Notes: generated by a model not told the origin, from the letters alone. A stretch of 64,000 nucleotides of DNA from Roseinatronobacter bogoriensis DSM 18756 (GCF_004366635.1 NZ_SORN01000003.1:1-64000); one strand, 5' to 3'. Numbered from the stretch's first letter, positions 52,442 to 61,190 are shown. Numbers and translations: made by a program.

Positions 52442-53311
52442 ATGAAGGTTTGTCGAACAAAGGCCGCAATTCGCGCAGAGGTTTCAGCGTGGCGCGCGGC
52501 CGGGGCCGATGTCGTGCTGGTGCCCACAATGGGCTTTTTGCACGAGGGGCACTTGTCGCTGATGCGTTTGGCACGTGCGCGTGCCGGCGTGGGCGGTAAG
52601 GTCGTCACCTCGATTTTCGTCAACCCGACTCAATTCGGGCCGGGTGAAGATCTGGACAGCTACCCCCGCGATGAAGCGCGTGATCTTGCCCTGCTCCAGC
52701 AAGAAGGGGTTGATGCGGTCTTTGCCCCTGATGTGGGCCAGGTTTACGATCCGCAGGCGCAAACTATTGTGGAAACTACCGAATTGTCGCGTGTTCTGAT
52801 TGGCAAGCTGCGGCCGGGGCATTTTCGGGGTGTGGCGACTGTCGTGACCAAATTGTTCAACATCATACGGCCTGATGCGGCCGTATTCGGTGAAAAGGAT
52901 TTTCAGCAACTGGCTGTTATCCGTACGATGGTGCGTGATCTGGACATGGAGATAGAGATCATTGGCGGTGCCATTGCGCGCGAAGCCGATGGGCTGGCCA
53001 TGTCATCACGCAATGTGCGCCTGTCGCCTGCTGACCGTGCCGCCGCCCCCGTTCTGGCCCGCGCGCTGGATCAAGCCGCCGAAATGGCGCCCACTGGCGT
53101 TACGGCATCGCGGCTGCGCAGCCATGTTCGCGCGATGCTGGAGGCCGAGCCGCGCGCGAGTGTGCAATCAGTCGATATCCGCGATGCGGTCACCCTCGAC
53201 ACGATCGCAGGCCCGTTGACGCGGCCTGCGGTCATCTTGTTGGCCGTGAAGTTCGGTCAGGTTTTTCTGATCGACAACCGTGTCCTATACCCCACAAAGG
53301 AAAGCACATGA
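52442..53311 (+). CDS. panC: Pantothenate synthetase (pantoate-beta-alanine ligase)
   Basis: A 289-aa enzyme joining pantoate and beta-alanine with ATP. Motifs: PTMGFLHEGHLSLMRLA (HxGH), NPTQFGPGEDLDSYPRD, FGEKDFQQLAVIRTMVRDL and MSSRNVRLSPADRA. The ATG at 52442 is preceded by GAGGGGGC; the frame extends upstream with no homology. Its stop overlaps the panB start (ATGA). Confidence 0.97.
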   Translation: MKVCRTKAAIRAEVSAWRAAGADVVLVPTMGFLHEGHLSLMRLARARAGVGGKVVTSIFVNPTQFGPGEDLDSYPRDEARDLALLQQEGVDAVFAPDVGQVYDPQAQTIVETTELSRVLIGKLRPGHFRGVATVVTKLFNIIRPDAAVFGEKDFQQLAVIRTMVRDLDMEIEIIGGAIAREADGLAMSSRNVRLSPADRAAAPVLARALDQAAEMAPTGVTASRLRSHVRAMLEAEPRASVQSVDIRDAVTLDTIAGPLTRPAVILLAVKFGQVFLIDNRVLYPTKEST

Positions 53312-54117
53312 GTACCCAAGCCCCCATCCGCCGCATGACCGTTCCGCAAATCCGCGCGAAAAAGGGCGGTGAGCCGATCATCTCGCTGACCTCTTACCAT
53401 GCGCATACAGCGGCGATTGTGGACAAATACGCTGATTTCATTCTGGTGGGTGACAGTCTGGGTATGGTCATGCATGGCATGGAATCGACCATCGGGGTGC
53501 CGCTGGATCTGATGATCATGCATGGCCGTGCTGTGGTGCGCGGCACAAAGCGCGCGTTGATCGTGGTCGATATGCCCTTTGGCACCTATGAAGAAAGCCC
53601 GAATATGGCGTTTCGCAACGCAGCCCGGATCATGAAGGAAACCGCCTGCGGCGCGGTCAAGCTGGAAGGCGGCGCGCGTATGGCCGAAACCATCCATTTC
53701 CTTGTGGAGCGCGGCATTCCTGTCATGGCCCATATCGGGCTGACCCCGCAATCCAGCCATGTGATGGGCGGCTTTAAGACCCAAGGCCGCGAGGAAGAAA
53801 CCTGGGCCGCGCATATTGCCGATGCGGTTGCAGTGGCTGAAGCGGGCGCTTTCGCGCTTGTGGTCGAAGGCGTGGTGGAACCACTGGCCGACAAGATCAC
53901 GGCAGCGGTGGATATTCCCACCATTGGCATCGGCGCGTCTGCGAATTGCGACGGCCAGATTCTGGTGCTGGAGGATATGCTTGGTCTGAATCCATGGGTG
54001 CCGAAATTCGTCAAGAAATATGGCGATCTGGGCCCCGCAATCGAACGCGCGGTCGCGGATTATGCGCAAGAGGTCAAGACCCGTGCCTTTCCGGGTGAGG
54101 ATCACGTCTATCGATAG
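53308..54117 (+). CDS. panB: 3-methyl-2-oxobutanoate hydroxymethyltransferase
   Basis: A 269-aa enzyme making ketopantoate from 2-oxoisovalerate and methylene-tetrahydrofolate. Motifs: ADFILVGDSLGMVMHGMEST, AVKLEGGARMAETIHFL, MAHIGLTPQSSHVMGGF and GIGASANCDGQILVLEDMLG. It is translated together with panC through the 4-bp overlap. Confidence 0.97.
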   Translation: MSTQAPIRRMTVPQIRAKKGGEPIISLTSYHAHTAAIVDKYADFILVGDSLGMVMHGMESTIGVPLDLMIMHGRAVVRGTKRALIVVDMPFGTYEESPNMAFRNAARIMKETACGAVKLEGGARMAETIHFLVERGIPVMAHIGLTPQSSHVMGGFKTQGREEETWAAHIADAVAVAEAGAFALVVEGVVEPLADKITAAVDIPTIGIGASANCDGQILVLEDMLGLNPWVPKFVKKYGDLGPAIERAVADYAQEVKTRAFPGEDHVYR

Positions 54118-54423
54118 TGTGTTTTGCCCAAGCCAATATAGCCGGTGAAGGGCCGCAGGGCCCTTTACAGATGTAGGCACATGAACCAAGGCGCATAGCG
54201 TCTTTCTGGGGCGCGGGTGGCCTTCAACCTTGGTTCTTGTGCCGCAAGGGCTGCAAAGCCCGAATAACAATCACAGACAAGAATGGATCACCTTTTGAAA
54301 GGTGATGTGCACGCTTCGCGCCCAAGGGGGCGGATGCGCGCACATGGCCTGTGCAACAATCGGTGTTTCGCTTGTGTCGGACAAGGCGCAGATAAGTGAT
54401 AGAAAAACAAAGGAGTATGCACC
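54118..54423. other. Gene-free, highly structured intergenic region (possible RNA)
   Basis: No credible coding frame was found in these 306 bp. Five stem-loops follow one another: AAGGGCC/GGCCCTT at 54148-54165; a 16-bp inverted repeat with one mismatch, 54176-54191 against 54228-54243, with a 36-nt loop; GGGCT/AGCCC at 54248-54261; TCACCTTT/AAAGGTGA at 54288-54305, perfect; and an imperfect stem at about 54306-54344. The first may help end panC-panB. The end of the region supplies AAAGGAG for the next gene. Confidence 0.5.
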
Positions 54424-55011
54424 ATGTCTTCCAAACCCCGTATAGCAGTCATCTTGGGTTCGACGCGCGATTCACGCTTTGGCGATGCCCCGACCGAATG
54501 GATCTTCAACCGGGCCAAAGCGCGCGATGATTGGGATGTTGAACTGGTTGACCTGAAAGCGTTCAACCTGCCTCTGTTCAACGAAGTTGCATCAAACGCT
54601 TGGGCCCCATCCGAAGATTCCGCCGCTCGCGAGTGGCAAGCGACCATCGCGCGTTTCGACGGGTTCATCTTTGTTACCCCGGAATATAACCGCTCGATCA
54701 CTGGCGCACTGAAAAACGCGCTGGATCAGGCCTATGTCGAATGGAACCGCAAGGCATTCGGTATTGTCAGCTACGGTTCTGTTGGCGGCACACGCGCTGC
54801 GGAGCATCTGCGTAGCATCGGGATCGAGTTGCAGATGGTTTCAACCCGCTCTGCTGTGCATATTGGCGGCTCTGATTTCTTCAGCGTTCACCCGTTGGGC
54901 GGCGACCCCAAGCCAATCGAGTCGCTTGAAGCTTCAATCGGTGGTTCGGCAGATTCCATGCTGGAAGAGTTGGACTGGTGGACCCGCGCGACTCTTGCCG
55001 CGCGCGGTTGA
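54424..55011 (+). CDS. NADPH-dependent FMN reductase family protein
   Basis: A 195-aa flavodoxin-fold oxidoreductase. The phosphate-binding loop is ILGSTRDSRFGDAPTEWIFN, followed by FVTPEYNRSITGALKNALDQ and YGSVGGTRAAEHLRSIGIEL, the standard FMN-contact regions. It probably reduces flavin, quinones or azo/chromate-type acceptors in the cytosol; the true substrate is unknown. AAAGGAG is 8 nt before the ATG, and a terminator follows, so it is a one-gene unit. Confidence 0.9.
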   Translation: MSSKPRIAVILGSTRDSRFGDAPTEWIFNRAKARDDWDVELVDLKAFNLPLFNEVASNAWAPSEDSAAREWQATIARFDGFIFVTPEYNRSITGALKNALDQAYVEWNRKAFGIVSYGSVGGTRAAEHLRSIGIELQMVSTRSAVHIGGSDFFSVHPLGGDPKPIESLEASIGGSADSMLEELDWWTRATLAARG

Positions 55012-55033
55012 GGCAACACCTTGAGGGCAAGAG

Positions 55034-55062
55034 AAAGGGGCGCATGTGTTGCGCCCCTTTTT
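55034..55062 (+). terminator. Intrinsic terminator of the FMN reductase gene
   Basis: AAAGGGGCGCA pairs with TGCGCCCCTTT (11 bp) around a 5-nt loop, ending in TTTTT. It lies 22 bp after the stop codon. Confidence 0.9.
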
Positions 55063-55200
55063 CGCATCGGCACTTCACGCCGGGCCGATTCAGTTTGGGC
55101 GTGTCACTATTGTTTGCCACGTAACACAGGATACCCGATGACAACTTGTAGGGCGTTGCGGACGGTCGATGTTAGCGCGAAGCCGCGCAGCGGCGACCTT

Positions 55201-55246
55201 CGGCCTCGACTCCGCGCAACTGATTGTCCGCAAAGTCCCGCATAGC
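55201..55246. repeat. Dispersed 46-bp repeat, copy 2
   Basis: Matches 41 of 46 bases with 34095-34140, including an identical block of 24 bases. It lies in the gene-free stretch 55063-55302 between the FMN reductase terminator and the entericidin-like gene. On the minus strand both copies read in frame as xRDFxxxQLRGVEAxGxR, but neither belongs to a credible gene. Confidence 0.7.
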
Positions 55247-55302
55247 CACCTCGCGTGAAAGCATCGCATAGAGCGCGGGAACCGTTCGTCAGGTGGCAAA
55301 CA

Positions 55303-55437
55303 CTACTGCGCCGCGCGTGCTTCTTGCTGGATCGCAACGCCTGCGCGGGTCATGTCCTGCCCGGCACCTTCGACAGTATTGCAGGCGGCAATAAACAGAA
55401 CGCCAAGCAACGGTACGGCTTTTCTAACGATTGTCAT
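55303..55437 (-). CDS. Entericidin-like small lipoprotein
   Basis: A 44-aa predicted lipoprotein. The start MTIVRKAVPLLGVLFIAAC gives a lipobox ending at Cys19, followed by NTVEGAGQDMTRAGVAIQ, the pattern of the entericidin A/B family. GAGGAG lies 8 nt before the ATG. Family members are envelope lipoproteins; in E. coli EcnA/EcnB form an antidote/toxin pair, but only one gene is present here, so a toxin-antitoxin role is not supported. Confidence 0.85.
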   Translation of the reverse strand: MTIVRKAVPLLGVLFIAACNTVEGAGQDMTRAGVAIQQEARAAQ

Positions 55438-55612
55438 GATAGTCGCTCCTCTATGTTTGATGACCAAACGCGCGACTGCTGATTTCGTTGCGAAAAAAAC
55501 CGGACTGCGGGAAAAACCCTCGAACCCTGTCGGACAACACACGCATGGAAATGGCCCATCCTGTCTAGTCTGACAGAATGGGACGTCTGTACTCGATTGT
55601 TGCGGTCAGGGT

Positions 55613-56584
55613 TCAGCCAAGGCTCATGCTGACGGCAGATTCGGGCAATTCTTCATCGAAGCAGCGCTGATAGAATTCAGCCACGGTCTGCCGCTCCAAC
55701 TCATCGCACTTGTTCAGAAATGACAAGCGGAAGGCATACCCAAGCGAGCGGAAGATGCGTGCATTCTCTGCCCAGTTAATGACTGTCCGGGGCGACATGA
55801 CGGTCGAGAGGTCGCCATTCATGAACGCTGTGCGCGTCATATCGGCGACGGTCACCATCTGGCTGATCTCTTGCCGGCCCTTGGCTGTGTTATAGGCCGG
55901 ATTCTTCGCCAGAACGATGGCGGCTTCGGCGTCATGGCTCAGGTAGTTCAGCGTCGCCACCAGTGACCAGCGGTCCATCTGCGCCTGGTTGATCTGCTGT
56001 ACACCGTGATACAGCCCGGTCGTGTCGCCCAGACCAACCGTATTCGCAGTTGCAAACAGACGGAAGGACGGATGCGGGGTGATAATTTCGTTCTGGTCCA
56101 GCAGTGTCAGCTTGCCATCATGTTCCAGCACGCGCTGAATAACGAACATCACATCCGGGCGGCCTGCGTCATATTCGTCGAACACAATCGCAACGGGGTT
56201 GCGCAGCGCCCAGGGCAGGATGCCTTCCTGAAACTCTGTCACCTGTGCGCCGTCGCGCAGCTTGATTGCGTCCTTGCCGATCATGTCGATACGGCTGATA
56301 TGGCTGTCAAGGTTGACCCGCACAGAGGGCCAGTTCAGCCGCGCGGCCACCTGTTCGATATGCGTGGATTTGCCCGTGCCGTGATAGCCCTGGATCATCA
56401 CGCGGCGATTATAGGCAAAGCCTGCCAGAATCGCGAGTGTGGTGTCCGGGTCGAACTTGTAGGTCGGGTCAAGGGCCGGAACGCGGTCGGTAGCTTCGGC
56501 AAAGCCCTTTACCTTCATGTCCGAGTCAATTCCGAACACATCCCGGACCGAAATTTCTTCGGTTGGTTTTTCTGATGCCGTCAT
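55613..56584 (-). CDS. cobS: Cobaltochelatase subunit CobS
   Basis: A 323-aa AAA+ ATPase of the aerobic cobalamin pathway that works with CobT and CobN to insert cobalt into hydrogenobyrinate diamide. Walker A is GYHGTGKST (residues 66-74); Walker B is VAIVFDEYDAGRPD; sensor region FRLFATANTVGLGDTTG. The N-terminal DVFGIDSDMKVKGFAEATDR is typical of CobS and separates it from other MoxR-like proteins. cobT is not next to it: the following gene on this strand is the entericidin-like lipoprotein. An imperfect 11-bp hairpin at 55555-55582 may end the transcript. Confidence 0.94.
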   Translation of the reverse strand: MTASEKPTEEISVRDVFGIDSDMKVKGFAEATDRVPALDPTYKFDPDTTLAILAGFAYNRRVMIQGYHGTGKSTHIEQVAARLNWPSVRVNLDSHISRIDMIGKDAIKLRDGAQVTEFQEGILPWALRNPVAIVFDEYDAGRPDVMFVIQRVLEHDGKLTLLDQNEIITPHPSFRLFATANTVGLGDTTGLYHGVQQINQAQMDRWSLVATLNYLSHDAEAAIVLAKNPAYNTAKGRQEISQMVTVADMTRTAFMNGDLSTVMSPRTVINWAENARIFRSLGYAFRLSFLNKCDELERQTVAEFYQRCFDEELPESAVSMSLG

Positions 56585-56679
56585 GCTGTCACGTCCCGCC
56601 TGAAAATTGTCCTTGCGCCCTGTCGCGCCTCATGGTGCCAGATGTGAAACATATCCGTCGCGGGCGCAAGGGAAAGGGG

Positions 56680-57903
56680 TTATTTCGCTGTAACCATCAG
56701 AGATTTCAGGCCGTGGAAATGATAGATATCTGCGTAAAGCGGGGTCTGCGCCAGTTTCAGTCCCGGTAGACGCGCGACCAGCGCATTTAGCGCATGCACA
56801 ATTTCCAGCCGTGCAAGCGGTGCACCAAGGCAGAAATGCAGCCCCGCCCCAAATGCCAGATTCGCCTTTGGGCTGCGCGTCGGGTCGAAACTATCGGGTG
56901 CATCCCAGTGTTTGGGGCAACGGTTGGCGGCCCCAAGCAGGCAGGCAATCTGCGTGCCTTTCGGGATGACATGCCCGACCACATCAATATCGTCATAGGC
57001 CCAACGGGCGAACAGGTGCAGCGGCGGATCAAAGCGCAAACATTCTTCGACCAGCGCATCCGAGATGGGCGCGCGGCCATAATGGTCTGTCTGCAAAAGC
57101 GTTTTGGTCGCGTTGCCGATACTATGGACTGTCGCTTCATGCCCTGCATTCAGCAGCAGGATGCAAGTTGAAATCATTTCATCCGTGCTCAGCCGGTCGC
57201 CGGCCTCTTCTGCGTTTATCAGATGCGTTATCAGATCATCGCGCGGGGTCTGGCGGCGTTGCGCGATATAGCCGCGCATGAAATCAACAAATTCCGTGGT
57301 CGCCGCTATGGCGCGGTCTTCATCGGCGCGGGTACGCCCGGCCTGATACATGCCCACCATCGCATTGGACCAGCGCAGCAGATCAGGGGCCAGAGACTCT
57401 GGTACGCCCAGCAGGCGCGCGATAATCGTCACCGGCAACGGTTGAGCAAAATGCGTCAGCAAATCGAAGGGACCATCAGGCAACTGGTCGATCATCTGAT
57501 GCGACAATGCCTCGATCTCAGGCGCAAGCGCCGCAATCCGGCGAGAGGTGAAGGCGCGCAGCACAAGGCTGCGCAACCGCGTATGGCGCGGGGGTTCCAA
57601 CTCCAGCATGGAATGCGCCTCGACCGCATAGAACGGGGCCAGATGTTCGGCCACTGGCGGCGGGTCCAGCGGCATACGCCCGAACCGGCGGTCGCGCAAA
57701 ATGGCATTTGCGGACGCAAAGCTGACGGCGCAGGGCATGTTGTATTCCTGCCAGAACACCAACGACCCCAGCGCCCGCATCCGGTCATATGCCGGATACG
57801 GGTCTTGCACAAAACCTGCATCAAGCGGGTCTTGGGAGAATGCGGGCAGGGAAAGCGCCACCCTGTTTAAGCCTTTGACACGGCGTCCAGTATCCGCGCC
57901 CAT
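56680..57903 (-). CDS. Cytochrome P450
   Basis: A 407-aa bacterial soluble P450 monooxygenase. The haem cysteine is C358 in FGAGLHFCLGAPLARLE; the oxygen-activating I-helix is LLLNAGHEATVHS; the K-helix ExxR is EECLRFDPP. No ferredoxin or reductase partner is encoded nearby, so redox partners must lie elsewhere. The ATG at 57903 overlaps the end of the upstream peptidase gene by 37 bp; a GTG at 57861, after that stop, is an alternative start. Substrate unknown. The gene likely shares a transcript with the peptidase. Confidence 0.92.
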   Translation of the reverse strand: MGADTGRRVKGLNRVALSLPAFSQDPLDAGFVQDPYPAYDRMRALGSLVFWQEYNMPCAVSFASANAILRDRRFGRMPLDPPPVAEHLAPFYAVEAHSMLELEPPRHTRLRSLVLRAFTSRRIAALAPEIEALSHQMIDQLPDGPFDLLTHFAQPLPVTIIARLLGVPESLAPDLLRWSNAMVGMYQAGRTRADEDRAIAATTEFVDFMRGYIAQRRQTPRDDLITHLINAEEAGDRLSTDEMISTCILLLNAGHEATVHSIGNATKTLLQTDHYGRAPISDALVEECLRFDPPLHLFARWAYDDIDVVGHVIPKGTQIACLLGAANRCPKHWDAPDSFDPTRSPKANLAFGAGLHFCLGAPLARLEIVHALNALVARLPGLKLAQTPLYADIYHFHGLKSLMVTAK

Positions 57904-59252
57904 GACCGGATGCCACGATGAAAGCTGTCCAGATCATATTTCTCATTGGGTGAGTGAATCTGGTCATCATCATTCGCAAAGCCGATCAGCATTGAATCCA
58001 TGCCGAGAATGGATTTGAAATAACCCGCAATCGGGATCGACCCACCGGCCCCGACAAAGGCAGCGGGTTTGGGCCATTCGTCACTCAATGCGCCGCGCGC
58101 CGCCTCGAATGCAGGATGCGATGTTTCCATGACCGAGGCGGGCGAGGCGCCATGCTCGTGAAATTCAACTCGACAATCGGCAGGCACGCGCGCAGTGACA
58201 AATTCACGGAACACCTTGCGCAGCTTGTGCGGGTCTTGCTGGCCAACCAGCCGGAAGCTGACCTTGGCGCTGGCCTGTGCAGGCAGCACAGTCTTGAAGC
58301 CAGCGCCAGTATAGCCGGAAATCATGCCATTGATCTCGCAGGTCGGTCGCGCCCAGATCATTTCCAGTGCCGTGCGCCCACTCTCGCCAGCGGGCACACT
58401 CAGGCCCACACCGCCAAGAAAAGCATCCGGGTCAAACCCCAGCCCATCCCACTGCGCGCGCAAATCATCGCTTATTTCGGGCACATAATCATAGAACCCC
58501 GGTAGGGTGATGCGGCCATTCTCATCATGCAGATCTGCCAGAATCCGTGCCAGAACCCGCGCGGGGTTCATCGCGGCGCCGCCAAAGCTGCCTGAATGAA
58601 GGTCGCGCGCAGGGCCATGAATGGTGATCTCTTCGCCCAGCAGCCCACGCAGCATGGTGGTAATGCCGGGGGTCTGGGGGTCAAACAGGCCAGTGTCGCA
58701 GATAAGCGCAAGATCAGCGCGCAGCGCGTCGCGATTTGCCTCCAGATAAGGAACCAGCGAGGGAGAGCCGCTTTCTTCTTCGCCCTCCAGACAGAAAGTC
58801 AGCTTTACCGGCAGACTGTCATGCACCTTCAACCATGCGCGGCAGGCCTCAATGAATGTCATCAATTGGCCTTTGTCATCAGACGCACCGCGCGCGCGGA
58901 TCACTTTGCCCTTTGGTGTGTCCTGAAGTTGCGGGTCGAATGGGTCAGATTCCCACAAATCCAGCGGGTCTACGGGCTGAACATCATAATGGCCGTAAAA
59001 CAGCAGATGCGGTCCATCCTTGGCCCCACCTTGCGCAACCACCATCGGATGACCGCCTGTCTGGTCCTTGCGGGCCTCGAAACCAAGAGAGGCCAATTCC
59101 GCCACCAGCCAATCAGCAGCCTTGTCCACATCTGCTGCATGTGCGGGGTCCGTCGAAATCGAAGGGATGCGCAGCAAGGCTGAAAGGCGTTCCAGCGCTT
59201 GCGGTAAATCCTGATCGATCTGGGCCAGCACAGGGGTGATGGTTGCAGTCAT
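57867..59252 (-). CDS. M20-family metallopeptidase (dipeptidase type)
   Basis: A 461-aa zinc peptidase of the M20 (ArgE/DapE/ carnosinase-like) family. Metal ligands are in LLFYGHYDVQP (His), RGASDDKGQLMTFIEA (bridging Asp), LEGEEESGSPSLVPYL (Glu pair), LICDTG (Asp) and QIHSPNEKYDLD (His). The dimerisation domain sits between about 190 and 350. CCGGAGCG is 7 nt before ATG 59252; the longer frame upstream has no homology. Substrate is probably a dipeptide or acylated amino acid. It is divergent from the secreted-protein gene. Confidence 0.92.
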   Translation of the reverse strand: MTATITPVLAQIDQDLPQALERLSALLRIPSISTDPAHAADVDKAADWLVAELASLGFEARKDQTGGHPMVVAQGGAKDGPHLLFYGHYDVQPVDPLDLWESDPFDPQLQDTPKGKVIRARGASDDKGQLMTFIEACRAWLKVHDSLPVKLTFCLEGEEESGSPSLVPYLEANRDALRADLALICDTGLFDPQTPGITTMLRGLLGEEITIHGPARDLHSGSFGGAAMNPARVLARILADLHDENGRITLPGFYDYVPEISDDLRAQWDGLGFDPDAFLGGVGLSVPAGESGRTALEMIWARPTCEINGMISGYTGAGFKTVLPAQASAKVSFRLVGQQDPHKLRKVFREFVTARVPADCRVEFHEHGASPASVMETSHPAFEAARGALSDEWPKPAAFVGAGGSIPIAGYFKSILGMDSMLIGFANDDDQIHSPNEKYDLDSFHRGIRSWARILDAVSKA

Positions 59253-59373
59253 GTTATCGCTCCGGTTATAGGGGTCTGGTGCAGAACGTATCAGAGCGCT
59301 TGGGGCTGTCCAGCCCTGTCGCATATGCGAAACGCTTTCACGGCAGAGCACAAGCCATTTGGAGGTTGGAACT

Positions 59374-59775
59374 ATGCGACTGAAAACTATCGGATTGGCA
59401 GCCGGACTGATGCTTGCATCTACCGCGCTGGTATCTGCGCAGGACATACAGGCGGAAAGCTATCAGCTGGACGGGGTGCAGATTACGGTTATTGCCCACC
59501 CTTTTCTGGCGGAAGACGAACTGATGACCCTGCGCCTTGTTGGGCAGAACCGTGACGCGTTGGAATTGTTCGTACCTGACGGGCCGGGCTATGCGGCGCT
59601 GGCTATCGCGCCTGAAGAAGGCTTTGTGCGCAATGGTGTTCCGGTCGATTCGGCCATTGCCATTTCTGGCCTTCAAGATATCGACACAGCGCGCGCCTCT
59701 GCGCTCGAAGCGTGCGATGCGGCCCGCCAGACAACGCAGAATTGCGTGGTTGCGCTTGAAGTTGCACCGCGCTGA
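59374..59775 (+). CDS. Secreted protein of unknown function
   Basis: A 133-aa protein with a clear Sec signal peptide (MRLKTIGLAAGLMLASTALV, cleavage near SAQD). The mature part is acidic, with two cysteines (LEACDAARQ and TQNCVVAL) that could form one disulfide near the C-terminus. GGAGG is 8 nt before ATG 59374. No family is recognised. It lies 191 bp upstream of hemA on the same strand. Confidence 0.72.
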   Translation: MRLKTIGLAAGLMLASTALVSAQDIQAESYQLDGVQITVIAHPFLAEDELMTLRLVGQNRDALELFVPDGPGYAALAIAPEEGFVRNGVPVDSAIAISGLQDIDTARASALEACDAARQTTQNCVVALEVAPR

Positions 59776-59837
59776 GGCCCGCAACGGCAAGATGCGACGA
59801 AGGGCCACGGAGTCTTTGCTTTGTCAGAGAGGTCAGT

Positions 59838-59851
59838 TTGATTTAGGTCAT
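59838..59851 (+). promoter_or_regulatory. Candidate FNR/FnrL site upstream of hemA
   Basis: TTGATTTAGGTCAT matches 9 of 10 defined positions of TTGAT-N4-GTCAA and lies 116 bp before the hemA start. FnrL control of hemA is known in Rhodobacter. The match to the stricter ATCAA half-site is only 3 of 5. Confidence 0.45.
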
Positions 59852-59966
59852 GGTTTGACCACAATGTCGAAACTAGAGTCAGAGAGCGGGGCTGAAAAGC
59901 TTTGCATTTCGGCTATGGATCGATAAATACGAATGTATACCCAGCGAAGATGCGAGGGAGAGGGTT

Positions 59967-61190
59967 TTGACTTATACTGCTGCGCTCGACACGGCCTTGA
60001 ACCGACTGCACGAGGAAGGACGCTATCGTACCTTCATTGATATCGAGCGTCGCAAGGATCATTTCCCGAATGCTGTCTGGACACGCCCTGACGGGACCAA
60101 GCGTGATATCGTGGTCTGGTGCGGGAATGATTATCTGGGTATGGGCCAGCAGCCAACCGTCCTGAATGCAATGCATGAAGCGATTGACGCGACAGGCGCT
60201 GGATCGGGCGGCACGCGCAATATTTCCGGCACGACGGTCTATCACAAGCGCCTTGAGGCTTCGATTGCCGATCTGCATGGCAAAGAAGCGGCACTTGTCT
60301 TTACATCCGCATATATTGCGAATGACGCAACCCTTTCGACACTGCCCAAGCTATTCCCCGGTCTGATCATCTATTCGGATGCGCTCAACCATGCTTCGAT
60401 GATTGAAGGCGTGCGCCGCAATGGCGGGGCCAAGCGCATTTTCCGCCACAATGATGTGGCGCATCTGCGCGAATTGATGGCCGCTGATGACCCTGCCGCA
60501 CCAAAGCTGATTGCGTTCGAGTCGATCTATTCAATGGATGGTGATTTCGGGCCGATCAAGGACATCTGCGATGCAGCTGATGAATTTGGCGCGCTGACAT
60601 ATATTGACGAAGTGCATGCTGTTGGCATGTATGGGCCGCGTGGTGCTGGTGTTGCAGAGCGTGATGGGCTGATGCACCGCATCGACATCATCAACGGGAC
60701 GCTGGCCAAGGCCTATGGTGTGATGGGTGGCTATATCGCAGCATCAGCCAAGATGTGTGACGCGATCCGTTCATATGCACCCGGGTTCATCTTCACCACA
60801 TCGCTGCCGCCAGCAATCGCCGCCGGGGCAACAGCATCGGTCGAATTTTTGAAAACCGCGCAGCATCTGCGGGATAAACAGCAGGAGAATGCGCGCATTC
60901 TGAAAATGCGTCTGCGCGGGCTTGGATTGCCAATCATCGATCATGGCAGCCATATTGTGCCGGTGCATGTAGGTGACCCGATCCATTGCAAGGCAATCTC
61001 TGACATGTTGCTGGACCGGCATGGGATTTATGTTCAGCCTATCAACTTCCCCACTGTGCCGCGTGGAACAGAACGGCTGCGCTTTACCCCGTCGCCTGTT
61101 CACAAACCCACCATGATCGATGATCTGGTAAGCGCTATGGATGGATTGTGGGCGCATTGTGCGCTGAATCGCGCCGAAATCTCTGCCTGA
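59967..61190 (+). CDS. hemA: 5-aminolevulinate synthase
   Basis: A 407-aa PLP enzyme condensing glycine and succinyl-CoA, the first step of tetrapyrrole synthesis in alphaproteobacteria. Blocks: ALDTALNRLHEEGRYRTFID, WCGNDYLGMGQQPTVLNAMH, GAGSGGTRNISGTTVYHKRL and YIDEVHAVGMYGPRGAGVAE. The PLP lysine is K248 in NGTLAKAYGVMGGYI, the same number as in Rhodobacter. The start is a TTG at 59967 preceded by GAGGGAGAGGG; no ATG or GTG is placed to give the conserved N-terminus. Length is standard. Confidence 0.97.
   Translation: MTYTAALDTALNRLHEEGRYRTFIDIERRKDHFPNAVWTRPDGTKRDIVVWCGNDYLGMGQQPTVLNAMHEAIDATGAGSGGTRNISGTTVYHKRLEASIADLHGKEAALVFTSAYIANDATLSTLPKLFPGLIIYSDALNHASMIEGVRRNGGAKRIFRHNDVAHLRELMAADDPAAPKLIAFESIYSMDGDFGPIKDICDAADEFGALTYIDEVHAVGMYGPRGAGVAERDGLMHRIDIINGTLAKAYGVMGGYIAASAKMCDAIRSYAPGFIFTTSLPPAIAAGATASVEFLKTAQHLRDKQQENARILKMRLRGLGLPIIDHGSHIVPVHVGDPIHCKAISDMLLDRHGIYVQPINFPTVPRGTERLRFTPSPVHKPTMIDDLVSAMDGLWAHCALNRAEISA

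Noticed and set aside
53257..54270. 337-aa open frame on the minus strand over panB
   Set aside because: Shadow of panB, extended by chance into the structured spacer; no domain seen.
55303..55437. Entericidin-like gene as half of a toxin-antitoxin pair
   Set aside because: No second small lipoprotein gene is present on either side, so the pair needed for that role is not seen.
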